A DNA stretch of 6,783 nt. Source: Desulfobacterales bacterium. GTDB taxonomy: Bacteria > Desulfobacterota > Desulfobacteria > Desulfobacterales > 4be13. The translations under genes were made by a program, and so were the position numbers. The notes beneath the pieces are model-generated. The model worked only from the letters and a program-made list of their open reading frames with translations. It made no database searches and was not told where the DNA came from. This document shows positions 1 through 6,780 of the stretch, piece after piece; the first letter of the stretch is position 1, and each line of letters begins with the position of its first letter. The DNA lies in contig JAOZLU010000394.1 of assembly GCA_029934695.1 (NCBI GenBank), positions 1-6,783 on the forward strand. The letters run 5' to 3'.

Positions 1-1
1 C

Positions 2-3000
2 TCACCTCTCCGATACAGTCCGGACAGTCAGGGCCTTGGTCTTGAGTTGCCTGAAAGTGTTCTGAAACAGGCTCGTAAAGGACAAGGACATGAATTGGTC
101 CTGTACCAATACATTATATTTCAAATGCTTTTGGAAGAAGGGCTGGGAGAAGAAATTAAAAACGGTGTTTACCTACCTTCGGAAAACGCTGTCCGATTGG
201 ACTCCGAAACCAGAAACATTCTGAACCTTCCGGAACCGTGGCCCGGCTCTTTTCGATTACAGACCCATAGCATATCAACAGGAACGGATTTCCGGCTTCA
301 GCTTGAACTGCTCACACCAAACAGCGAAGTCATCAGGAATTATTCCCTTCATGGACCGATTTTGTCTGTGAGCGAGGAAGAAATTTATCTGCCTGAGGTT
401 TACCAATGGGAAGCTTTGAGTGCTATAAACGATCACCGTCAACTTGCCGAACATGGCAGAGATGAGTTTCAGAATCTTTTGGCAGTTCACCGTTTAGTTC
501 AGGCCAGGGAATCAGGCCTGGATATTGATCTGTCAGCATTCCGTGAAAAGAACACCTTAAAGCCGGAACATGTGGGGCTTGCCATTCAGGAAGAAAATGA
601 CGGAAGTCTTACTCTCATTCCCAGCTTTGGCGGAGATATTTCCCCTGATGCCATAAAAGAACGCCTTGGCCAGATTCATTCCGAATCCCGGTCAAAAAGT
701 CTGCGAGTGGGCCAAACCATAGTATTGCTGGATGAAAAGCGGTTGAAGGCTGCCCGGGAAATTATTTCCAATCATAAAATTCCTGCGTCCTTAAAAGAGA
801 CTTTTTTCAATAATCCGTCAGCTTTTTTGGATGCGTCTCTGGTTGATTTGGATGTCGGATTTTCATTCCGTGTCAAAGGGGCAGGGCCGTTCAAACACGG
901 CTATTTAGGAGAAACTGATGAAAGTGGCATCAACTGGTTCTATCAGGAAGATAACATTTCTGTCACCCAAGGCTCGGAATCAGCCAGCCCGGAGGAATTG
1001 GAAAACATAATCCCTGATTCCGAATCTCTTGAAAGATTCCACTTACATTTTGAAGATGCTTTAGCCACTGGTGCTTCAATTTTGGAATTTGACAAAAAAA
1101 GTGTGGACATTTCAGATTCTGATGAAGTTCGCCGGGTAATCCGGACATTGGAACAAAAATTTCAAGATTTGAATGGCTCAGTTCAAGAAGAAGAGATATC
1201 TTCGGAAGAAAAAGAAAACAACAAAGATGAGGCTCCCAAAGTTTTAGATATACATCTGCAAGATGAGGAAATCTCCGTGGGGCAGGAGGGCGGAACGGCA
1301 CCGTCCAAAAAATTATTATCTGACATATCTGTTGATTTTGATTTCTACAAGCGAAAGCCTTATCCCCATCAGGAAGAAGGCATCCGTTGGCTATTTGCTT
1401 TGGCCACAAATGAAGAAAAAATTACTGAACCGAAATTGCTCAGGACAGGTGCCTTGTTGGCGGATGATATGGGGCTTGGAAAAACTTATATGGCCTTGGT
1501 GGGAATCCGTGAATATCTCTTACAAGCCTCAGATATTGCAAAAGACAGACCTGTTCTGATTGTTGCTCCTTTAAGCTTGTTGGAAATCTGGCATCGTGAG
1601 ATAGAAGATACATACAAAAATTCCCCTTTTAATCGGATTGTCATTCTTCATGTTAATGCGGATCTTCCGGAATTCCGTCTGCCGAGAAAAAATGTTGAAA
1701 TTCGCCATCAGCATTTGAGTGATAATGAAACTTCCGGCGAAACGCCTGTGAAGTATGCCCGCTTTTCTTTGAAAGTTGGAAAACAGTTTGGAACAGAAAG
1801 GTTGGACCAACCGGGAAGGCTGATTTTAACCACATATCAAACTTTGCGTGACTATCAATTTTCTCTGTGTTCTATAGACTGGACTATGGCAGTTTTCGAC
1901 GAGGCTCAGAATATCAAAAATCCAAACGCCCTTCAGACAAGAGCGGCCAAGGCAGTCAAATCGGAGTTCAAACTTTTATTAACCGGCACACCGGTCGAAA
2001 ATCATCTCGGAGATTTCTGGTGTCTGATTGACACAGTCCAGACAGGCTTTTTGGGACATTATCAAAAATTCCGTCAGGAATACATAAAGCCAATCTTAAA
2101 AGCATCAGCGGCTGAGGCAGAACAAATTCGGACAAGGACAGGTCAGAAACTCCGTGACCGTGTAGGCGGCTTTATGCTGCGCCGAATCAAAGAAGACCAT
2201 TTGAAAGGACTGCCGATAAAAAAAATATTTATTGGTCATGATCTGTCAGCAGGTGATTGTTATGAATTTGATTCACGTCTTTCAAAAAGGATGCAAGGGA
2301 TGCAAAGGGAGCGTTATGATGCGGTTATCAATTCCACCAGAGATGCTTTGCATGAAAAATCCGGTAACAGTGCTGTGCTGAAAGGATTACATCAGCTTAA
2401 AGATGTCTCACTCCATCCGGTTCTTTTAGAAAAAGGAATACCAAACTTACCCCAAAGCCCTCAGGATGTTCGTCGCATATTATTGCAGTCAGGGAAGCTT
2501 GAAACGGTTTTGGAAATTCTTGAAAAAATATGTGGTCGTCGGGAAAAGGTGATTATCTTTGTCATCAATAAAAGACTTCAAAGATTTCTTTCTGCTGGTC
2601 TGCAAAAATTATTTAATGTCAAAGTAAATATCATCAATGGCGATACCAAGGCGATTTCCGGAAATAAAAATTGTCAGACTCGCCAATCCATTATTGATGA
2701 ATTTCAGGAAAATTCCGGTTTTGGCATTCTTATAATGTCACCCATTGCTGCCGGAGTTGGTTTGACAATTACATCAGCAAACAACATAATTCATCTGGAA
2801 AGGCACTGGAATCCGGCCAAGGAAGCACAGGCTACCGACAGGGTTTACCGAATCGGGCAGAAGAAAGATGTCAATGTTTTTGTTCCCATTTTGTCACACC
2901 CGGAAATGGATTCTTTTGATGTCAATTTAAACAAACTGCTTATGTCCAAGTCGGCCCTTAAAGATGCAGTTGTCACACCGGAAACAGTACAATTTCATGA

Positions 3001-3490
3001 TTTTGTGAACATGGGGATGTTTGGTCAGAGAGCAAAAGCCATATCGCGGGTTAAAATTGAAGACATACAATCTTTTTCCGGTGAGATTTTTGAGGCTTTG
3101 GTGGCAGAAATTTATGCGAGAGAAGAAAATGAGGTGTTTCTCACCCCGTACAGCGGGGATCGTGGATGTGATGTGGTTGTGTTATCAAAGAGAAACGGAA
3201 ACAAGCTTGTTCAGTGTAAAAAAACACAGAATATCAGACAACTGGACGGTGACAGTCCCATCCGGGAAATTTACGCGTCAAAGCCATTTTATGAAACAAA
3301 ATTCAATAAAAAATTTAAGATATTGGAAGTTTATACCAATGCAAAAAAATATTCCCGGAAGGGAATACATGCAGCAAAGAATTATAATACGATTTTGAAA
3401 CGGCAGCGAGATTTAATTGAAGCCTTAAAACGGTACGAAATCACCTTTGAGCATATTTTAAAGAGAAATAACAACAGAATACTGTTATAG
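2..3490 (+). CDS. SNF2-family DNA helicase/translocase fused to a C-terminal Mrr-type restriction endonuclease domain (5'-partial)
   Basis: Residues are numbered from the TTG at 47, but the frame stays open to base 2 with no ATG or ribosome binding site, so the true start lies outside the window. Residues 1-430 form an unrecognised N-terminal region ending in an acidic linker (about 375-420). The SNF2 ATPase follows: Q-type motif YPHQEEGIRWL (439-449), Walker A DDMGLGKT (473-480), motif Ia VLIVAPLSLL (503-512), DEAQ box (618-621), LLLTGTPVEN (643-652), FMLRRIKED (709-717), motif V around AAGVGLTIT (901-909) and motif VI QATDRVYRIGQ (928-938). About 50 residues (538-590) are inserted between motifs Ia and II. 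Residues 1010-1125 match the Mrr PD-(D/E)XK fold: FE (1015-1016), GDRGCD with D1042, then QCK (1056-1058), the QxK form of the site. All key residues are present. SNF2 proteins translocate on duplex DNA without classical unwinding; a fused Mrr domain implies ATP-driven DNA cleavage, probably in phage or plasmid defence (inference). The family call is firm; the biological role is not. Confidence 0.93.
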   Translation, partial: SPLRYSPDSQGLGLELPESVLKQARKGQGHELVLYQYIIFQMLLEEGLGEEIKNGVYLPSENAVRLDSETRNILNLPEPWPGSFRLQTHSISTGTDFRLQLELLTPNSEVIRNYSLHGPILSVSEEEIYLPEVYQWEALSAINDHRQLAEHGRDEFQNLLAVHRLVQARESGLDIDLSAFREKNTLKPEHVGLAIQEENDGSLTLIPSFGGDISPDAIKERLGQIHSESRSKSLRVGQTIVLLDEKRLKAAREIISNHKIPASLKETFFNNPSAFLDASLVDLDVGFSFRVKGAGPFKHGYLGETDESGINWFYQEDNISVTQGSESASPEELENIIPDSESLERFHLHFEDALATGASILEFDKKSVDISDSDEVRRVIRTLEQKFQDLNGSVQEEEISSEEKENNKDEAPKVLDIHLQDEEISVGQEGGTAPSKKLLSDISVDFDFYKRKPYPHQEEGIRWLFALATNEEKITEPKLLRTGALLADDMGLGKTYMALVGIREYLLQASDIAKDRPVLIVAPLSLLEIWHREIEDTYKNSPFNRIVILHVNADLPEFRLPRKNVEIRHQHLSDNETSGETPVKYARFSLKVGKQFGTERLDQPGRLILTTYQTLRDYQFSLCSIDWTMAVFDEAQNIKNPNALQTRAAKAVKSEFKLLLTGTPVENHLGDFWCLIDTVQTGFLGHYQKFRQEYIKPILKASAAEAEQIRTRTGQKLRDRVGGFMLRRIKEDHLKGLPIKKIFIGHDLSAGDCYEFDSRLSKRMQGMQRERYDAVINSTRDALHEKSGNSAVLKGLHQLKDVSLHPVLLEKGIPNLPQSPQDVRRILLQSGKLETVLEILEKICGRREKVIIFVINKRLQRFLSAGLQKLFNVKVNIINGDTKAISGNKNCQTRQSIIDEFQENSGFGILIMSPIAAGVGLTITSANNIIHLERHWNPAKEAQATDRVYRIGQKKDVNVFVPILSHPEMDSFDVNLNKLLMSKSALKDAVVTPETVQFHDFVNMGMFGQRAKAISRVKIEDIQSFSGEIFEALVAEIYAREENEVFLTPYSGDRGCDVVVLSKRNGNKLVQCKKTQNIRQLDGDSPIREIYASKPFYETKFNKKFKILEVYTNAKKYSRKGIHAAKNYNTILKRQRDLIEALKRYEITFEHILKRNNNRILL

Positions 3491-3550
3491 AATTTAAACG
3501 GTTCTCCCCCAGTTTTGCAGAGCTATGCGGCTTTTCTTTTGTCGCTCGAA

Positions 3551-3583
3551 AACCCGAATCCAAGCCGCATTGGCGGGTGTTTT
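3551..3583 (+). terminator. candidate rho-independent terminator of the SNF2-Mrr gene
   Basis: About 60 bases after the stop codon, ACCCG (3552-3556) pairs with CGGGT (3574-3578), and inside it CCAA (3560-3563) pairs with TTGG (3570-3573). A 3-nt bulge (AAT) and a 6-nt loop complete the hairpin. It is followed by G and then TTTTAT (3580-3585). The short T run and the bulge make this a moderate rather than strong terminator. A competing fold exists: ATGCGGCTT (3525-3533) is perfectly complementary to AAGCCGCAT (3562-3570). Confidence 0.45.
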
Positions 3584-3650
3584 ATGATGACTTGGCCTGA
3601 ATTATAAATAATGTTCCGAACTGTATTTTAAATTTACTGATACTCGACTA

Positions 3651-3669
3651 TCAAGTTTTTAAAACTTGA
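3651..3669. repeat. 19-nt AT-rich palindrome
   Basis: TCAAGTTTT (3651-3659) and AAAACTTGA (3661-3669) are perfect reverse complements around a single T. Another direct copy of AAAACTTGA occurs at 3814-3822, near the start of the operon. The length and symmetry suit a dimeric regulator's operator, but AT-rich DNA gives such dyads by chance more often, and no regulator is identified. Confidence 0.5.
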
Positions 3670-3696
3670 CCCTGTAAACATTGTTTTTCCAAAGAC

Positions 3697-3728
3697 TTAA
3701 AAACCTGATGCAGATATTCTGTTTTTAA
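3697..3728. repeat. AT-rich inverted repeat, 8-bp arms
   Basis: TTAAAAAC (3697-3704) is complementary to GTTTTTAA (3721-3728). A C and a G outside the arms could also pair if one A is bulged. A small inner hairpin, CAGA-TAT-TCTG (3711-3721), shares one base with the right arm. Stability would be low; the repeat is visible but its function is unknown. Confidence 0.35.
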
Positions 3729-3746
3729 AGTTCAAAAATATAACCT

Positions 3747-3804
3747 GCTGAATTTATTGATTGGCATATAAAATCCCTGCTTAAAAATTACCAATAAATT
3801 CAGC
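3747..3804. repeat. perfect 13-bp inverted repeat upstream of the operon
   Basis: GCTGAATTTATTG (3747-3759) and CAATAAATTCAGC (3792-3804) are exact reverse complements separated by 32 nt. This is the longest perfect dyad in the gap and is unlikely to be mere AT-richness, since both arms end in GC-containing sequence. The right arm overlaps the weak -35 candidate of the operon, so a pair of operator half-sites (regulator bridging or looping) or a leader hairpin are both possible. A remnant mobile-element end is a third option. Confidence 0.6.
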
Positions 3805-3828
3805 CAACAGAAAAAAACTTGATATAAG
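3799..3828 (+). promoter_or_regulatory. weak sigma70-type promoter candidate for the three-gene operon
   Basis: TATAAG (3823-3828) matches five of six -10 consensus bases. With an 18-nt spacer the -35 would be TTCAGC (3799-3804), matching only three of six. Transcription would begin near 3835, leaving a leader of about 37 nt that contains the ribosome binding site. The poor -35 suggests low basal expression or a need for an activator. Other hexamer pairs in the gap fit worse. Confidence 0.25.
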
Positions 3829-3836
3829 GTTATATC
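3821..3836. promoter_or_regulatory. palindromic operator candidate overlapping the -10 region
   Basis: GATATAA (3821-3827), GG, TTATATC (3830-3836) form a perfect 7-bp dyad 36 nt upstream of the start codon of the first operon gene. It covers the candidate -10 and the expected start of transcription, the usual place for a repressor site. The winged-helix-like protein encoded just downstream could be the binder, but that is inference only. Confidence 0.35.
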
Positions 3837-3851
3837 TAATGTATTTTTTAT

Positions 3852-3864
3852 AAGGAGTTCAGGG
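3852..3864 (+). promoter_or_regulatory. ribosome binding site of the first operon gene
   Basis: AAGGAG (3852-3857) is a strong Shine-Dalgarno core but lies 14 nt from the ATG at 3872, longer than usual. AGGG (3861-3864) lies 7 nt away and fits the spacing better. An in-frame TAA at 3866-3868 excludes any earlier start, so the ATG at 3872 is well supported. Confidence 0.6.
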
Positions 3865-3871
3865 ATAAAAA

Positions 3872-4975
3872 ATGTATGTTGACAACTTTCGTTCCATCAC
3901 ACAGATAAACACACAAGTCCGAACACTTGTTACACTCACTCAGATTGTAAAACTTACGGGAACAAAACAGCTTCCCAGGCCGCTTCTTAAAAAAAATCTT
4001 GAAAAATGGAGCGTTGAGGAAGAAAATCGTTCTAGTGAGTATAAAAAACATCGGGGTAAAATTACAAAAGGCGGCAAGCCGACCACAGCCTTTGATCACT
4101 ATCTTAATTTTGCGGCTTCATTAGGATTAATAACAAGGCATAGCGATATTGTAATGTGTTCCCGTATGGGAATGTTACTTAATAAAATAACAGATAAACC
4201 GAAAAATAGTGAATCCCAACTGAGTTGCAGTGAAAAATTCTTTTATTTAATAACCTTATTTAGTAATGATGCAGATATGTTGCTATTAACAATGGATTTA
4301 TTGCTGCAACAATATGATAATCCTGCACAGGAACGACTGCTCGAATCTTATGAAAAAAAATTGGCGGAGCGATTACTGACGAAACAAAAATATGCGAATA
4401 CCCAGGCACGATCTGTTATACGCACTAAGTATCAGGAAATCAGGTACAGATGGCAAAATGCAAAAAGCTGCGCCAAACACATTATTCCGCCCCGGCTTGA
4501 ATGGATGAACGATTTAAACATACTTGAGCCGGCAGGCAAGGGAACATATTATCAACTGACAGAGCAGGGGAAATATTTTTATCATTCCTTACCCAGATTG
4601 CCTGATTCAGCACTTTGTGATATCAATGAAAACTGGTTAAAAACGAAAGCAATGGCTGCTTACGCGCCTTTGGTGCTTCCTGAAAATCGGACTACCTGCT
4701 GGGCGGAATTGAAAGTAACGCAACGTGCTGAAATACTTGCTCCCCTGTTAGAAGAATCTTTCAATCTTTTCAATACAGAAGGGGTGGGAAGAATGTCACT
4801 TTATCCGTCATTGCTGCTGATAATAATTAATCTCGCTGTTTCAGAACAGGTGACAGCAGAAATTCAGGACATAGAAAATGAACTTAAAAAAGGCATTATC
4901 ATAGGGCGCAGACATTTTTCTGTTCGTCCTGCTGCCAGAGCATACGAAAGCTATATTACGATTAACCGGGTCTGA
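3872..4975 (+). CDS. unrecognised 367-residue protein with winged-helix-like segments; first gene of the operon
   Basis: I do not recognise this family. An in-frame TAA six bases before the ATG fixes the start. Two stretches look like winged helix-turn-helix elements: residues about 71-106 (helical, with an LGLITRH turn) and, more convincingly, 203-241, where PRLEWMNDLNILEP is followed by GKGTYYQLTEQGKYF, a recognition-helix-plus-wing pattern common in DNA-binding proteins. Residues 30-70 are rich in Lys and Arg; 152-200 are helical and charged. There is no signal peptide and no convincing membrane segment: the hydrophobic run at 310-322 (YPSLLLIIINLAV) is short and lies in a helical C-terminal domain. 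No catalytic motif is evident. The stop codon abuts the PIN gene, implying co-translation. A nucleic-acid-binding adaptor or regulator for the PIN nuclease and AAA+ ATPase is the likeliest role (inference); an antitoxin-like function is an alternative. Confidence 0.85.
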   Translation: MYVDNFRSITQINTQVRTLVTLTQIVKLTGTKQLPRPLLKKNLEKWSVEEENRSSEYKKHRGKITKGGKPTTAFDHYLNFAASLGLITRHSDIVMCSRMGMLLNKITDKPKNSESQLSCSEKFFYLITLFSNDADMLLLTMDLLLQQYDNPAQERLLESYEKKLAERLLTKQKYANTQARSVIRTKYQEIRYRWQNAKSCAKHIIPPRLEWMNDLNILEPAGKGTYYQLTEQGKYFYHSLPRLPDSALCDINENWLKTKAMAAYAPLVLPENRTTCWAELKVTQRAEILAPLLEESFNLFNTEGVGRMSLYPSLLLIIINLAVSEQVTAEIQDIENELKKGIIIGRRHFSVRPAARAYESYITINRV

Positions 4976-4981
4976 TTGAAA

Positions 4982-5614
4982 ATGAAATCCATCTATGTTA
5001 TCATTGATGCTTCAAGTTATATTAATCTGAGTACTGTTGAACACAGATTTTTAAATACAGATACACTGTTAGATGCTTTTGGGGAGGAGGTGATCTTACG
5101 TTACAGTTCAACTGTAAATCAGGAGATTTCAAGCCATTGGGATAATAATATGCCAGACAGCCTGAAACGCAGTGCCAAAATTCATCAGTTGGAAAAATAT
5201 GGTCAGGGCGAATATGAAAAACGATTATTTGATGATATTAGCCAAACAAGCCGGGATCAAGGCGAAAAAGATAATTTTGCCGTTGCGCTGGATCTGTTTT
5301 TCATACAGAAAAAAATGAACTTGGTCTTTCTTACTGATGATGACAAAGCAATTTCCGGCTGCTTAAATGAGGTCAAAGATGCTTTTCCCATTATAAAAAT
5401 CTGGAATTCCTTTGATGCGGTTTTGTTTCTGTATTCTTTGAAGAGAAAGGACTTTTTTATGGAGGCGGCTGAGAATGCATTGCAGGATCTGCACAAACTG
5501 ACGACTTCGGATAATGAAAAAACTGATCCGAGAAAAATGTCTGAAAGACTTAAAAAACTTGCCAGATACAAAAAATATCTTGAGCGAATTGAAAAATTAC
5601 ATAAGAGAGGCTGA
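4982..5614 (+). CDS. PIN-domain nuclease (probable RNase)
   Basis: Numbered from the ATG at 4982, the protein has 210 residues. The PIN fold is read from its spaced acidic residues: D9 in the first strand (YVIIDAS), E48 (STVNQEI), E95 and D97 (GEKDN, with the usual following helix AVALDL), and the triple aspartate D119-D121 in VFLTDDDKAI. The metal-binding set is complete, so an active Mg/Mn-dependent nuclease, usually acting on RNA, is expected. A Lys-rich helical tail (about 154-210) extends beyond the domain; VapC toxins are usually nearer 130-140 residues, and the small antitoxin typical of VapBC is absent. A TTG at 4976, directly after the previous stop, could add two residues; I prefer the ATG. 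No strong Shine-Dalgarno precedes it, so translation probably depends on the upstream gene. It is likely the effector of the operon (inference). Confidence 0.85.
   Translation: MKSIYVIIDASSYINLSTVEHRFLNTDTLLDAFGEEVILRYSSTVNQEISSHWDNNMPDSLKRSAKIHQLEKYGQGEYEKRLFDDISQTSRDQGEKDNFAVALDLFFIQKKMNLVFLTDDDKAISGCLNEVKDAFPIIKIWNSFDAVLFLYSLKRKDFFMEAAENALQDLHKLTTSDNEKTDPRKMSERLKKLARYKKYLERIEKLHKRG
5605..5610 (+). promoter_or_regulatory. ribosome binding site of the AAA+ ATPase gene
   Basis: GAGAGG (5605-5610) lies inside the last codons of the PIN gene, 6 nt before the ATG at 5617. The preceding stop codon ends at 5614, leaving two bases between genes, so ribosomes finishing the PIN gene can restart here. 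The good site and spacing support this start. Confidence 0.6.
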
Positions 5615-5616
5615 TT

Positions 5617-6738
5617 ATGCAGGATTATACAAAATTGAATCTTCAGGAGAATCCTTTCAAAGATATAACGCCCCTTCTCGATCAGGATGAAAGCCACCGC
5701 CTGATATGGGCAGGTATGCCTTCTCTCAGGCAAAACCTTGAGGAGATTCACCGTCAGGCACTTATAACGAATTCACGTCAGATTATATTAAACTGGGGAA
5801 CATTCGGTGTCGGAAAGACGTATGCTGCTTTCTATTTCAGTGATCAGGTACGCTTAAAGGAACTTGCGGAAGACTATGAAGGAAATATTTTTCATGTTTA
5901 TATACGCACACCGAAAGAAGGGAGAAACGCTCCAAAACAGATATTCAGAGATATTATGGACAGTTTTTCATTGAGCAGTCTGAACTCCCGGATTCAGTTT
6001 GTTATAAATGAGAGGGGTGAAGAAAATCTGCTGAAATTTCTGTCCCGGAGGATTAAAAGTGAGGCTTTTGCAAAGGCCGTCCTGCTGTTGGGAGATGAAA
6101 ATCCGGAAATGACTGAAATGATGTCCCGTTATCTTTACAGTAACGCGACAAAGACAGAATTAAAAAAAATGGGGCTGGCCCGATCATTGGATTTATCATC
6201 TGATTTTGCCAAAATGCTGACAGGAATATTGCTCTGTTTTTTGGAGCAAAAAGGGAGAGTTTTTCTTTGGATTGATGAAATGGAAGACCTGCTGTTTTTT
6301 TCAGCAAAGGAATACCGCATGATCTCCCAGTTTCTGAGAGATGCGTTTGATCAGATGAATGAGGGATTGACGGTTTTCATGAATTTCACACTGACAGAGC
6401 CGGAACAGGATACGGTCAGGCTGCTGCTTGGGGATGCATTATGGTCGAGAATTACTGAAAATGTCCGTTTTAATGAATTGTCTGCTTCGGACGGATTGTT
6501 ATATTGCAAGGAACTTCTGAGGCAATCCCAGATTCAGACAGATAGTGGGGAGTATTCGCCCTTTAGCGAAGTGTCTTTGCGTTATTTGTTTGAAAGAATT
6601 CCTCAATCTTATATGACACCGCGGGAAATCAATAAAAATTGCAACGGAATTTTGAACCTTGCGTTGGAATCGGGTGAATCTTTTGTTTCCGAAAGAATTA
6701 TTTCTGAATGGTTTTCAAAAAGAGAAGGGTTTGACTGA
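5617..6738 (+). CDS. AAA+ / Orc1-Cdc6-like P-loop ATPase
   Basis: The 373-residue protein opens with LNLQENPF (7-14), the kind of N-terminal lead-in seen in ExeA- and Orc-like ATPases. Walker A is GTFGVGKT (61-68). Walker B is FLWIDEMED (216-224), with D220-E221 as magnesium ligand and catalytic base. A sensor-1-like strand follows (VFMNFTLTE, 253-261), then SRI with R278 as a possible arginine finger. The C-terminal part (about 315-370) looks like the helical lid with a sensor-2-like PRE (335-337). The segment between the P-loop and Walker B (roughly 85-210) is longer than in minimal AAA+ proteins and may be a family-specific insertion. All ATPase motifs are intact. AAA+ proteins of this sort load partners on DNA or act as nucleotide-controlled switches. 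Here it would power or gate the PIN nuclease and winged-helix protein encoded just upstream (inference). A generic STAND- or TniB/ExeA-like ATPase is the main alternative. Confidence 0.85.
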   Translation: MQDYTKLNLQENPFKDITPLLDQDESHRLIWAGMPSLRQNLEEIHRQALITNSRQIILNWGTFGVGKTYAAFYFSDQVRLKELAEDYEGNIFHVYIRTPKEGRNAPKQIFRDIMDSFSLSSLNSRIQFVINERGEENLLKFLSRRIKSEAFAKAVLLLGDENPEMTEMMSRYLYSNATKTELKKMGLARSLDLSSDFAKMLTGILLCFLEQKGRVFLWIDEMEDLLFFSAKEYRMISQFLRDAFDQMNEGLTVFMNFTLTEPEQDTVRLLLGDALWSRITENVRFNELSASDGLLYCKELLRQSQIQTDSGEYSPFSEVSLRYLFERIPQSYMTPREINKNCNGILNLALESGESFVSERIISEWFSKREGFD

Positions 6739-6767
6739 TTATAACGGATTTAGGGGAGGCCTGTAAA

Positions 6768-6780
6768 GCCCCGTAGGGGC
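6768..6780. repeat. GC-rich hairpin at the right edge, possible dispersed-repeat end
   Basis: GCCCC (6768-6772), GTA, GGGGC (6776-6780) form a perfect 5-bp stem 30 nt after the last stop codon, in much richer GC than its surroundings. No T tract is visible before the window ends, so a terminator is unproven. AGGGG (6752-6756) offers an alternative pairing partner for the CCCC. The style resembles the start of short dispersed palindromes found in some large bacterial genomes. Confidence 0.4.

Larger units (their letters stand above)
3491..3871. other. 381-bp intergenic region between the SNF2-Mrr gene and the three-gene operon
   Basis: I see no protein-coding or tRNA gene here on either strand. 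The first 95 bases hold GC-containing hairpin sequences, including a candidate terminator. The rest is very AT-rich and contains four inverted repeats (3651-3669, 3697-3728, 3747-3804, 3821-3836). Two short motifs recur: AAAACTTGA at 3661 and 3814, plus inverted at 3651; and AATTTAYTG at 3631 and 3751, plus inverted at 3792. The region probably separates two transcription units and holds the control region of the downstream operon. A decayed mobile-element end is another possibility, but I find no transposase remnant. Confidence 0.7.

Noticed and set aside
47..49. TTG as the start codon of the SNF2-Mrr gene
   Set aside because: The reading frame is open to the window edge and no ribosome binding site precedes it; it is an internal leucine in a truncated gene.
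1180..1290. Possible tandem repeat in the acidic linker (QEEEIS and QDEEIS)
   Set aside because: Only a few residues match and the DNA is not conserved; low-complexity acidic composition explains it.
963..1409. 148-codon reverse-strand open frame
   Set aside because: It lies wholly inside the SNF2-Mrr gene, and its translation (Cys/Pro/Trp/Phe-rich) shows no family features; it is a shadow frame.
3761..3782. TTGGCA...TGCTT resembling a sigma54 (-24/-12) promoter
   Set aside because: The GG and GC dinucleotides are separated by 14 nt instead of the required 10, so the geometry is wrong.
3819..3847. TTGATA - 17 nt - TATTTT as a sigma70 promoter
   Set aside because: The start of transcription would fall in the Shine-Dalgarno sequence at 3852-3857, removing the ribosome binding site from the message.
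4976..5614. Classical VapBC toxin-antitoxin pair
   Set aside because: The protein before the PIN gene is 367 residues with no AbrB- or RHH-type antitoxin look, and the PIN protein is much longer than VapC.
5257..5751. 164-codon reverse-strand open frame across the PIN/ATPase junction
   Set aside because: It is antisense to two well-supported genes that carry intact motifs, and its product resembles no known protein.
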